Below, piece after piece: positions 24,082-30,970 of a stretch of DNA of 64,000 nucleotides; the stretch's first letter is position 1; each line of letters begins with the position of its first letter. The position numbers and the translations under genes are program-made. The stretch lies in assembly GCA_028688515.1 (NCBI GenBank), contig JAQTXZ010000001.1, forward strand, positions 868,001-932,000, read 5' to 3'. The notes beneath the pieces are model-generated. The model saw only the letters and a list, made by a program, of their open reading frames with translations. It was not told the origin of the DNA and ran no database searches. The DNA is from Patescibacteria group bacterium. GTDB taxonomy: Bacteria; Patescibacteriota; Patescibacteriia; 2-12-FULL-60-25.

Positions 24082-24288
24082 ACCCTCGTCAGTCATTAAT
24101 AATTGTAATGAATCGGATGGCAAGGTCTTATCAGCTGATCACACTTTGGACGTTTACGGATTTCGACTTTAATTTCATGCTAATCTTAGCCCAAAACCTT
24201 ACGGCTTTTTCAGGAATTGGTACTAAAATCACGGCATCGTGATCAATTGTTTAATAGAAAAAGACTTTTGACATGCGATTGAAACGCT

Positions 24289-25821
24289 ATGTTTTATGTT
24301 ATCGCATTGATCCTCGGCGCAGCAGCGGGAGCGATCGTCGCATCACTTGTTTATTCAGACAAAGCAGCCAAAGCAAAGCTCACATTGTCCGAGGCCGAAT
24401 CTAAGGCCGAAAAATTGTTAAAAGATGCCGAAGCCAAAGAGCAGGACATTATGGTCCGCGCCAAGGACAAGGCCATCAAAGTGATCGAGGAAGCACGCCG
24501 CGAGGAAAAGCAGACTCAAGAAGAGTTAAAAAAACAGCAAGCCGCTTTAGTCGAACGTGAAACCGCTTTTGGCACAAAGATGCTTGAGATGGATGAGATC
24601 AAAAAGGGTTTGGAGACAAAAAATTCGGCTCTTATTGAAAAAGAAAAACAGATCGACGAGCTTAAACTCGAAGAGAGCCGTAAGCTCGAAGAGGTCGCGG
24701 GATTGACGCAACAGCAGGCCGTTGACCGCCTCTTGTCGTTGGTCGAAGAGCAAAGTCAGGACACGCTCATGAGCCGCGTGCGCAAGTTGGAGCAAATGGA
24801 ATCCGACGAGATTGATCGCAAGGCCAAAAATATTTTGGCCGTTGCCGTTCAACGCTTGGCGGCTTCGCATGTAGTTGAGACGACTACAACCAACGTCGAA
24901 CTCCCAAGCGACGAGATGAAGGGCCGCGTCATCGGCCGCGAGGGACGCAATATCAAAGCAATTGAACTTTTAACCGGCTGCGAATTGATCATCGACGAGA
25001 CGCCGAACATGCTGACGATTTCCGGTTTTTCTCCGATCAGACGCCAAGTTGCAAAACGCGCTTTGGATAAATTGATTTCCGACGGACGCATTCATCCGGG
25101 ACGCATTGAGGAAGCGGTTGATGAGGCTAAAAAAGATTTGGCGTTGGACATCAAAAAATCCGGCGAAGACGCACTGTTTCAAGTCGGCATCTCCATGGCC
25201 GGAATTGATCCAAAACTCGTGCAGATTCTCGGACGACTTAAATATCGCACGTCATACGGACAAAATATTTTACAACACTCAATGGAAGTTTCGCTTATCG
25301 CCGCAACGCTGGGTGAGGAGCTTGGCGCAAATGTCGCAGTTTGCAAAAAAGGCGGTCTGTTCCATGACATCGGCAAAGCCGTTGACCACGATTTGCAAGG
25401 CGGACATCCGGAGCTTGGCGTTCAGATTTTAAAAAAGTTTGGAATGCCGGAAGAAATTTGGTATCAAAGCATCGGACATCACGAAGACAAACCCAAAACG
25501 CTCGAAGCTGTCATTGTTAAAGCCGCGGATGCAATCAGTGGCGCGAGGCCGGGAGCGCGCAAAGATTCTCTCGAATTGTACGTCAAACGTTTGGAAGAAT
25601 TGGAAGCCGTTGCCACAAGTTTTGAAGGCGTAGAAAAAGTTTATGCCATTCAAGCCGGCCGCGAGATTCGCGTGTTCGTGAATCCCAAAGCGATGGATGA
25701 TTTTGCAACTACGAACCTAGCACGCGAAATTGCCGCCAAAATCGAAGCCGAACTTAAATACCCGGGCGAAATCAGAGTCACAATCATCCGCGAGACAAGA
25801 GTTATCGAGTACGCTCGCTGA
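24289..25821 (+). CDS. rny: Ribonuclease Y
   Basis: RNase Y is a membrane-anchored endoribonuclease that starts mRNA decay. The 510-residue protein has an N-terminal membrane helix (about 2-20), a long coiled coil (about 25-170) and a KH domain near 205-270 (GRVIGREGRNIKAIE). The HD domain (about 330-425) has HSMEVS and the metal pair in GLFHDIGKAVDHD. All parts of the family are in normal order and length. Confidence 0.96.
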   Translation: MFYVIALILGAAAGAIVASLVYSDKAAKAKLTLSEAESKAEKLLKDAEAKEQDIMVRAKDKAIKVIEEARREEKQTQEELKKQQAALVERETAFGTKMLEMDEIKKGLETKNSALIEKEKQIDELKLEESRKLEEVAGLTQQQAVDRLLSLVEEQSQDTLMSRVRKLEQMESDEIDRKAKNILAVAVQRLAASHVVETTTTNVELPSDEMKGRVIGREGRNIKAIELLTGCELIIDETPNMLTISGFSPIRRQVAKRALDKLISDGRIHPGRIEEAVDEAKKDLALDIKKSGEDALFQVGISMAGIDPKLVQILGRLKYRTSYGQNILQHSMEVSLIAATLGEELGANVAVCKKGGLFHDIGKAVDHDLQGGHPELGVQILKKFGMPEEIWYQSIGHHEDKPKTLEAVIVKAADAISGARPGARKDSLELYVKRLEELEAVATSFEGVEKVYAIQAGREIRVFVNPKAMDDFATTNLAREIAAKIEAELKYPGEIRVTIIRETRVIEYAR

Positions 25822-25828
25822 TCGCGCA

Positions 25829-25905
25829 ATAACCAATAACCAAATAACAAGATACAAACGTTTGGTATTTGTTTGGTTATTGGTGCTTGGTTATTGGTTA
25901 TTATG
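25829..25905. repeat. AATAACC palindromic tandem repeat
   Basis: AATAACCAATAACCAAATAAC on one side and GGTTATTGGTGCTTGGTTATTGGTTATT on the other form a long hairpin. Similar words occur at 30940-30972 before elp3. It runs directly into the -10 box of the next gene. Confidence 0.7.
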
Positions 25906-25912
25906 CTATAAT
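25904..25912 (+). promoter_or_regulatory. Extended -10 promoter, leaderless start
   Basis: TGCTATAAT ends 8 nt before ATG 25921. Confidence 0.7.
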
Positions 25913-25920
25913 GCATTGAT

Positions 25921-26658
25921 ATGAAAAACATGGTTTCCGTTTTTAAATCCCTCGGCTTTTTGGAGAGCGAGATCAAAACTTATTTGAGCACATTGGAGCT
26001 CGGTCAAAGTACGGTTTTAGAAATCAGCGCGGAGACAAAACTTTCGCGCCAAACGACGTACATGGCCATCGAGTCACTCATCAAACAAGGCATGATGACC
26101 TCGGTGCAAAAAGGCAAAAAGACATACTTTGCCGCTGAATCGCCGGAGAGATTGCGCTCGTACGCGGAAGCAAAACTTAAAGCCATGGAGGCGACCGTGC
26201 GCGAGATAAAAACCATTACCAACGAGTTGAAACTGATGGAAAAAGGCGAAAAACCCATTGTTAAATTGTATGAGGGGCTGGAAGGATACATCAGTCAATT
26301 TAATGACGTCACGAAATGCAAACCGGAAAGGCTCTACAACATGACCAATGAGGATGTTGCGGAAGCCATTCATTCGAGCGAAGAACTTAAACCGTATAAA
26401 GAACAACTGGACAAACTCAATATAAATACAGATCTGATTTCCATCGCAAACCAACAGCATACCTATCGTAAACTCACCAGGCGCGAAAGCATCACCAGAA
26501 AAGATTTGAATTTTGAAGGAGATGTTTTGATTTATAAAGACAGAGTTGTACTTTCAACATATAAAGGCAAAATGATCAGTGTTTTTATAGAAAACAAAAT
26601 TTTAGCGGATACCATGCTGGCATTGTTTAAGATGGCTTGGGAGAATAAGAACAAGTAA
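25921..26658 (+). CDS. TrmB-family transcriptional regulator
   Basis: The 245-residue protein starts MKNMVSVFKSLGFLESEIKTYL. A winged helix-turn-helix covers about 10-75 (TVLEISAETKLSRQTTYMAIESLIKQGMM), with a coiled linker at 80-110. A C-terminal effector-type domain follows (PIVKLYEGLEGY...). This layout matches TrmB-like sensors that bind sugars or other small ligands. Neighbours give no hint of the regulon. Confidence 0.85.
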   Translation: MKNMVSVFKSLGFLESEIKTYLSTLELGQSTVLEISAETKLSRQTTYMAIESLIKQGMMTSVQKGKKTYFAAESPERLRSYAEAKLKAMEATVREIKTITNELKLMEKGEKPIVKLYEGLEGYISQFNDVTKCKPERLYNMTNEDVAEAIHSSEELKPYKEQLDKLNINTDLISIANQQHTYRKLTRRESITRKDLNFEGDVLIYKDRVVLSTYKGKMISVFIENKILADTMLALFKMAWENKNK

Positions 26659-26667
26659 AAGTCACAC

Positions 26668-26702
26668 GTACATTGCGTACATCACGTACATAACGTACAG
26701 CG
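26668..26702. repeat. Family E repeat
   Basis: ACGTACATTGCGTACATCACGTACATAACGTAC: four ACGTACAT-like words, immediately upstream of a terminator. Confidence 0.7.
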
Positions 26703-26713
26703 TAAAATGAATC

Positions 26714-26746
26714 GACCCCCGGCAAGAACTGCTCGGGGGTCTTTTT
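26714..26746 (+). terminator. Terminator after the TrmB-like gene
   Basis: GACCCCCG, 12-nt loop, CGGGGGTC, TTTTT. Confidence 0.85.
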
Positions 26747-26841
26747 GTCCGCCCAGACGGACAAGGTGGGTCTTCTGGGATTGGTGCGAAATCGACGATG
26801 CGCATGACGCTCGTCGACCATGTAGTCTTTTTGTTGAACGA

Positions 26842-27423
26842 TCAGCCTGCTAGCAGGCGATAGGCGTCGAAGCGAGACCACGGGCCGCCTTCACAGCCCC
26901 AGATGCCGCCGTCATCATGACGTGCAGATCGTCCCACGTCGCTCGTCCCACGTCGCTCGTCGCCGGAGCCGCCGGATGAGCTCGTCGGAGCGGATGGACC
27001 GAAGCCGGAGCTGGAAGTATAGTTGAGCGTTCGTTCGATCTCGTACCAGTGCATGAGCCGACCGCGCACCAGATGAGCTTGGCAGCTCTGGTGCACCGTA
27101 AGCCGCACGGTGGCGTAGGCCGCTGCGGCCGCGCCGCCAAACATCGCCGCAATCAGGACGACAGCCGTCACGAAGTTTGCCGACGTGCCGACGGTGACTG
27201 CAATGCTTTCTCCGAAGAGCTCGGCCGTTCTGTACGCAGCGTACATACCGGCTATCGCGCCCAGCATGACAGCGAGGATGTACACACCCGACCAGAATCG
27301 CTCCATCAGCCGCGCCGTCTTGTACAGACTCGCGGACTGTGGGACCGGGTCGCCCGGATTGTAGCGCACGATGAACTGCAAGTCATCGAAAAGTCGTCTC
27401 AACCATCGTTTCAAAGAATCCAT
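26842..27423 (-). CDS. Unknown two-helix membrane protein
   Basis: The 193-residue protein starts MDSLKRWLRRLFDDL behind CAGGAGG. Two membrane helices lie at about 48-68 and 82-108 (AAMFGGAAAAAYATV). The C-terminal 55 residues are Ser/Gly-rich and hold a repeat-coded piece at 26927-26953 (DERRGTSDVGRS from CGTCCCACGTCGCTCGTC words). Family not recognised. Transcribed from its own strong promoter at 27531-27559. Confidence 0.7.
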   Translation of the reverse strand: MDSLKRWLRRLFDDLQFIVRYNPGDPVPQSASLYKTARLMERFWSGVYILAVMLGAIAGMYAAYRTAELFGESIAVTVGTSANFVTAVVLIAAMFGGAAAAAYATVRLTVHQSCQAHLVRGRLMHWYEIERTLNYTSSSGFGPSAPTSSSGGSGDERRGTSDVGRSARHDDGGIWGCEGGPWSRFDAYRLLAG

Positions 27424-27530
27424 GACTTCGCCTCCTGTGGTTCGGCTCCGTTTTACGCGGTAGCCGATCACATGGTTTGTTCTCTGCAAGGCCACGAAAA
27501 CCAGCTCCCGAGGCTTTCAGAGAACGTGTG

Positions 27531-27559
27531 AATATACCAAAAATAGGCCTTTTTGTCAA
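27531..27559 (-). promoter_or_regulatory. Strong sigma-70 promoter
   Basis: TTGACA (27559-27554), 17-bp spacer, TATATT (27536-27531). Leader of about 100 nt to ATG 27423. Confidence 0.8.
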
Positions 27560-27570
27560 GGGTTGGGTCA

Positions 27571-27720
27571 CAATACGACGTACATCGCGTACATAACGTA
27601 CATCGCGTACATAACGTTCAAAACGGCGAAACGATAGCTATTTGGCTAAAATAAGCTAAAAAATTACTCGAATTCAAGAACTTTAAAGAGTTTACGGACT
27701 TTACGGACTTTACGGACTCG
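27571..27720. repeat. Family E and TTTACGGAC tandem repeats
   Basis: GTACATCGCGTACATAAC is repeated at 27578-27620. GGACTTTAC is repeated three times at 27690-27718. The latter recurs at 60600-60630. No gene in this stretch. Confidence 0.7.
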
Positions 27721-27735
27721 CCTGTTATGCAGGCC

Positions 27736-27764
27736 TTGACAGAATTATCTATTTATGATAGTTT
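27736..27764 (+). promoter_or_regulatory. Sigma-70 promoter with a long leader
   Basis: TTGACA, 17-bp spacer, TAGTTT. It would give a leader of about 210 nt before the small gene at 27982. Confidence 0.65.
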
Positions 27765-27869
27765 CATTTATTCGCTGGACTGTCAGCGAAACCATCTTCC
27801 GCCATGCCTGTCCGGAAGATGGGAAAATCCGGTTCGCTTTTTTCACTTAGGAGGAGAGAAAGTGAACTC

Positions 27870-27897
27870 AAAATCCCCAAACGGGGATTTTGATTTG
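27870..27897 (+). terminator. Hairpin with T tract in a leader (possible attenuator)
   Basis: AAAATCCCC, loop aaac, GGGGATTTT, then TGATTT. It lies between promoter 27736 and the gene at 27982, so it may attenuate that transcript. Confidence 0.6.
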
Positions 27898-27981
27898 ACC
27901 GGAACTTAGAAACTGCGTAATCTTAATCTTGAGCATTGTCGCTGACAGTGCTCGTAAACCCCAACCCTCTCAAGGAGAGTC

Positions 27982-28173
27982 ATGTCAGAGAAAATAAAAA
28001 AAGAGCATAGTCAGAAGGTATACAACAACTTGTCAGACGAAGATCGTGTTGAGCGAGACGATTCCAAAAAAAGAAAAGTCCGATCATACACGTTCAATCG
28101 CCACGGCGAAATAGTCTTTCAAGACACGCCCGAGTACCCTGCTTATTGGGACTCGATCAGGCACAACGAATAA
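27982..28173 (+). CDS. Small unknown protein
   Basis: The 63-residue, highly charged protein starts MSEKIKKEHSQKVYNN. CAAGGAG lies 6 nt upstream. It is rich in Lys, Glu, Asp and Arg, with no membrane segment or known motif. The ribosome binding site and own promoter support expression. Confidence 0.6.
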   Translation: MSEKIKKEHSQKVYNNLSDEDRVERDDSKKRKVRSYTFNRHGEIVFQDTPEYPAYWDSIRHNE

Positions 28174-28319
28174 GCTTCACGCAACCGGTCGCCACGGCGA
28201 CATAAGGTGCACTCATGGAGAGACTCTCTCCGACTAGACATAAACTGCGGCACTCCAAAGTTTGTGTCGCCTAATGTGTAAGCCACTTCGTGACTTGCAG
28301 AAGAGGCGAATAAAAAAAT

Positions 28320-28350
28320 CCTTCCCGTTAGTTGGGGAAGGCAAGAGAAG
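28320..28350 (-). terminator. Terminator overlapping the end of 28765-28328
   Basis: CCTTCCC, loop, GGGAAGG then a T run on the minus strand. It overlaps the last codons of the gene. Confidence 0.7.
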
Positions 28351-28765
28351 CGGAGGACTCGCATGGATTCGTTTGGTCTTCATGCGTACGTACGAGTTTT
28401 GCATACGCAACGTTCATGCGCCAACCGTTCGTGACTCGCGCGATGCGCTTCATGGAGTCGCGCGTAATCTTGAGAAACACCCAGCCATTCGGTGCGATGA
28501 AGCACAACATCTCGTGCAGCAAAGCAACCCACCTGTCGACGAGATGCGGGTCCTTCACCAATAGGGACGGCATCTGCACCTCTGTCTTAAAGACCTCGAG
28601 GCTGTTGGCAATATGAATCTGCGCCAACCGTCGCTTGGTCGGCTTGGTCATCAGACTGGCCATGAAGCCCTCCAGCTCCGCCTGCCTCCGACGAGATTTC
28701 AGAAAGGCGACGAACTCCTCCGTCGTGCCCTGATATTCAAAGACCAGCTGCAGATATCGATCCAT
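28328..28765 (-). CDS. Unknown protein
   Basis: The 145-residue protein starts MDRYLQLVFEYQG; GGAGGTGGAGG lies upstream of the ATG. It contains KTEVQMPSLLVKDPHLVDRW and FIAPNGWVFLKITRDSM, and has no membrane segment. No family recognised. The promoter overlaps the start region of divergent ymdB. Confidence 0.65.
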   Translation of the reverse strand: MDRYLQLVFEYQGTTEEFVAFLKSRRRQAELEGFMASLMTKPTKRRLAQIHIANSLEVFKTEVQMPSLLVKDPHLVDRWVALLHEMLCFIAPNGWVFLKITRDSMKRIARVTNGWRMNVAYAKLVRTHEDQTNPCESSASLAFPN

Positions 28766-28795
28766 CCTCCACCTCCTCGATTGATTGCAATAAAC

Positions 28796-28824
28796 ATTAA
28801 AGACTATTTGACTGATACGGTCAA
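28796..28824 (-). promoter_or_regulatory. Sigma-70 promoter overlapping the ymdB upstream region
   Basis: TTGACC (28824-28819), 17-bp spacer, TTTAAT (28801-28796). The -35 is only 5 bp from the ymdB ATG at 28829, so the two genes may compete for polymerase. Confidence 0.65.
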
Positions 28825-28828
28825 CGTT

Positions 28829-29719
28829 ATGTCCTTCAATTCCATTCAGGATACAAACCAAGCAACAATACTTTTGTTCGGCGACATCGTGGGCAAAATC
28901 GGACGCAGAGCACTGCTCGCAAAACTGCCTGAACTCAAAAAAAGATTCAATGCGGATCTGACCATCGCGAATGTTGAAAATCTGGCGCACGGCCGCGGGA
29001 TCACAGCAAAGACATTGGACGAGCTCGTCGAAGGCGGAGTCGATGCTTTTACGTCCGGGCATCATGTTTGGGAAAATCAGCAAGGCGCTCCATTGCTATC
29101 AGATACAAACTGGTCCAATCGGCTGATCCGTCCGGCGAACGTCGATCCCAGCTTGCAGGGCAAGGGATTTATGACGCTCGATGTCAAAGGCGAACCGGTT
29201 ACAATCGTCAATTTGCAAGGTAGACTTTTTATGTCACAAGAGGCATCATCCCCTTTTCTGGCTTTTGACAGGATTTGGAAGAATATTAATTCATTGGATC
29301 CCCGGGTCTCATCGGATTCGCCCGAGGATGACAGAGAGAGAAGTGCGGGTGACAGGGGTCCGATCATGATAATCGACCTGCACGCAGAGGCAACGAGCGA
29401 AAAAATGGCTTTTGGACAGTATGTGGATGGTCGAGCATCTCTTGTTTACGGCACCCATACTCACGTGCCCACAAATGACGCTAAAACCCTGGTCAATGGT
29501 ACCGGATATTTAACCGACATCGGGATGATAGGGTTAAAAGATTCTGTTATTGGGTTTGAAAAAAATAGCTCTATTAAGCGATTTTTAGACCTTACAGAAG
29601 CTCCATACGAGCTTTTAGACAAAGGCACAGCAGAGGTCAATGGCCTTGCTCTAACCATCAATCTTGATACCCGCCAGGTCTTGGACTTGATTCAAATACG
29701 TGAATTTGTTGATATATAA
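28829..29719 (+). CDS. ymdB: YmdB-family metallophosphoesterase (2',3'-cAMP phosphodiesterase) with a repeat insertion
   Basis: The 296-residue protein matches the YmdB/TIGR00282 family: LLFGDIVGKIGRRAL, IANVENLAHGRGIT, SGHHVWEN, DLHAEATSEK and YGTHTHVPT hold the di-metal ligands. In Bacillus YmdB acts on cyclic nucleotides and affects biofilm versus motility choice. About 13 residues at 155-168 (after FDRIWKNINS) come from half of a family D repeat; the protein resumes with GPIMIIDLHAEATS. The start is chosen by similarity; the upstream ORF extension is not conserved-looking. Confidence 0.92.
   Translation: MSFNSIQDTNQATILLFGDIVGKIGRRALLAKLPELKKRFNADLTIANVENLAHGRGITAKTLDELVEGGVDAFTSGHHVWENQQGAPLLSDTNWSNRLIRPANVDPSLQGKGFMTLDVKGEPVTIVNLQGRLFMSQEASSPFLAFDRIWKNINSLDPRVSSDSPEDDRERSAGDRGPIMIIDLHAEATSEKMAFGQYVDGRASLVYGTHTHVPTNDAKTLVNGTGYLTDIGMIGLKDSVIGFEKNSSIKRFLDLTEAPYELLDKGTAEVNGLALTINLDTRQVLDLIQIREFVDI
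29294..29333. repeat. Family D half element inside ymdB
   Basis: TTGGATCCCCGGGTCTC...GCCCGAGGATGAC, a single right arm, in frame, coding SLDPRVSSDSPEDDRE. Confidence 0.8.
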
Positions 29720-29737
29720 GCGCAATAATGCTATACT
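29709..29737 (+). promoter_or_regulatory. Promoter of the HU gene
   Basis: TTGATA, 17-bp spacer ending TGC, TATACT. The leader is about 65 nt with a GTCCG...CGGAC hairpin. Confidence 0.7.
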
Positions 29738-29808
29738 CCCTTTAACGCTACCGTTTGCTGTCCGACATCGGAACGCGAACGGACTAATTCATTCATAATC
29801 ATACCTGT

Positions 29809-30123
29809 ATGAACAAAGCGGAATTAATCAATGTAGTTGCCGAAAAAGTCGGTGTTACCAAAAAACAAGCCGAAGACATGATCGAATGTCTGGTTGCCAC
29901 CATCACAGGTGAGCTGACAAATGGCGGAGATGTGACAATTGCCGGTTTTGGACAGTTCCTGGCCAAAAAGCGTGCAGGCCGCATGGGTGTTAACCCGCAG
30001 AATCCGACCCAGAAAATTCAAATACCTTCGGTCACCGTGCCTAAATTCAAGGCAGGTAAGGGTTTGAAGGATGCTCTCAAAGCAGCTCACGCAGCAGCTC
30101 CGGCACCGGCCCCGACAATGTAA
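29809..30123 (+). CDS. hup: HU-family DNA-binding protein
   Basis: The 104-residue nucleoid protein starts MNKAELINVVAEKVGVTKK. The GFGQFLAKKRAGRMGVNPQN beta-arm and PKFKAGKGLKDAL helix are canonical, including the arm-tip proline. An Ala/Pro-rich tail (about 92-104) is added. HU bends and compacts DNA. The gene is followed by a terminator nested within a palindromic repeat. Confidence 0.95.
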   Translation: MNKAELINVVAEKVGVTKKQAEDMIECLVATITGELTNGGDVTIAGFGQFLAKKRAGRMGVNPQNPTQKIQIPSVTVPKFKAGKGLKDALKAAHAAAPAPAPTM

Positions 30124-30228
30124 AACTTGAAACTGGAAACTAGAAAGAGCTGACTGCAAAGTCGGCTCTTTTTGATAACTTAATTGCTCTTTCTAGTTTC
30201 CAGTTTCAAGTTTCTACTTTCTAGTGAC
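30123..30228. terminator. Terminator nested in an AAACTTGAAACTGG palindrome
   Basis: The inner stem AAGAGCTGACT / AGTCGGCTCTT with T run (30145-30173) terminates the HU transcript. The outer arms (GAAACTGGAAACTAGAAAGAG / CTCTTTCTAGTTTCC) form a larger hairpin between convergent genes. Confidence 0.75.
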
Positions 30229-30921
30229 TATCGCTACCAAATTCCTCCCTTTAAACCAATGGCACCAACCGTCGCGATCATATGCTCCGATATTTTCAAT
30301 CTTCCACTGTTCGGCCTTAAATATCTTTCGAAATTCATTCAGTGTAAACGCATGCACGTAACGATTCTCCAATGTTCCGCTAGCTTTCCAAACATAATAC
30401 AAGTCTCCCGGTTCACCGCCTTTAACTCCAACAAAGCGCAGCCAGGCATGCACAAAATTACTCCAAGACCAAAAACGTTTTGCGCGCAAATTCCATACGG
30501 TAATCAACATCGTTCCACCGGGCTTGAGGATTCTATGCAACTCGGCAATTGACTCGTCTCGTAATTCTTTTGATGGGATGTGATGCAAGACAGCGATGCA
30601 GGCGACAACGTCCGCGCTGTCGTCTTTGAGTTCGAGCTTAGGCAATTCACCCGCAATCATTTTTTTACCGCGAGCTTCATCGCGCAATGCGCCGGACGGC
30701 TCAATACCTAAATAATTGACGTCACTCGGCAGTACATCAGCCAAACGACCGTTGCCCGCGCCAACATCGACGAATAAATCTCCGGGCTTGAGACGCTCGG
30801 ATAGCAAACTCATGACATTCCAAGACTTCGTACGCTTGGAACTGAAAGCTGCGCCTTCTTTTTCGTAAAAATCAGCGACTTCTCGCGATAGCTTGCGTCT
30901 TACGTCATTTTGCATCATCAT
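30214..30921 (-). CDS. Class I SAM methyltransferase, Trm9/ALKBH8-like
   Basis: The 235-residue protein has the SAM motif VDVGAGNGRLADVL, then YLGIEPS and ADVVACIAVLHHIPSKELR, with ELHRILKPGG. The IAVxHHxxxxxxR...RxLKPGG-x-x-L-x-x-VW pattern and a C-terminal VHAFTLNEF are close to eukaryotic Trm9. Trm9 methylates 5-carboxymethyl-uridine at tRNA position 34. It is divergent from elp3 (49 bp apart), whose product starts that same modification, which strongly suggests the same pathway here. Start among three tandem ATGs. Confidence 0.8.
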   Translation of the reverse strand: MMMQNDVRRKLSREVADFYEKEGAAFSSKRTKSWNVMSLLSERLKPGDLFVDVGAGNGRLADVLPSDVNYLGIEPSGALRDEARGKKMIAGELPKLELKDDSADVVACIAVLHHIPSKELRDESIAELHRILKPGGTMLITVWNLRAKRFWSWSNFVHAWLRFVGVKGGEPGDLYYVWKASGTLENRYVHAFTLNEFRKIFKAEQWKIENIGAYDRDGWCHWFKGRNLVAIVTRK

Positions 30922-30970
30922 GGGTGACACTATAACAGGTCAATAACCAATAACCAAGCACCAATAACCA

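Noticed and set aside
27576-27620. Evenly spaced GTACAT words that could suggest a CRISPR array
   Set aside because: Units are 8-9 bp with no unique spacers, and no cas genes are near; the same words occur in coding regions.
27727-27909. 60-codon plus-strand ORF starting MQALTELSIYDS
   Set aside because: It spans a promoter and a hairpin, has no ribosome binding site and looks like leader sequence.
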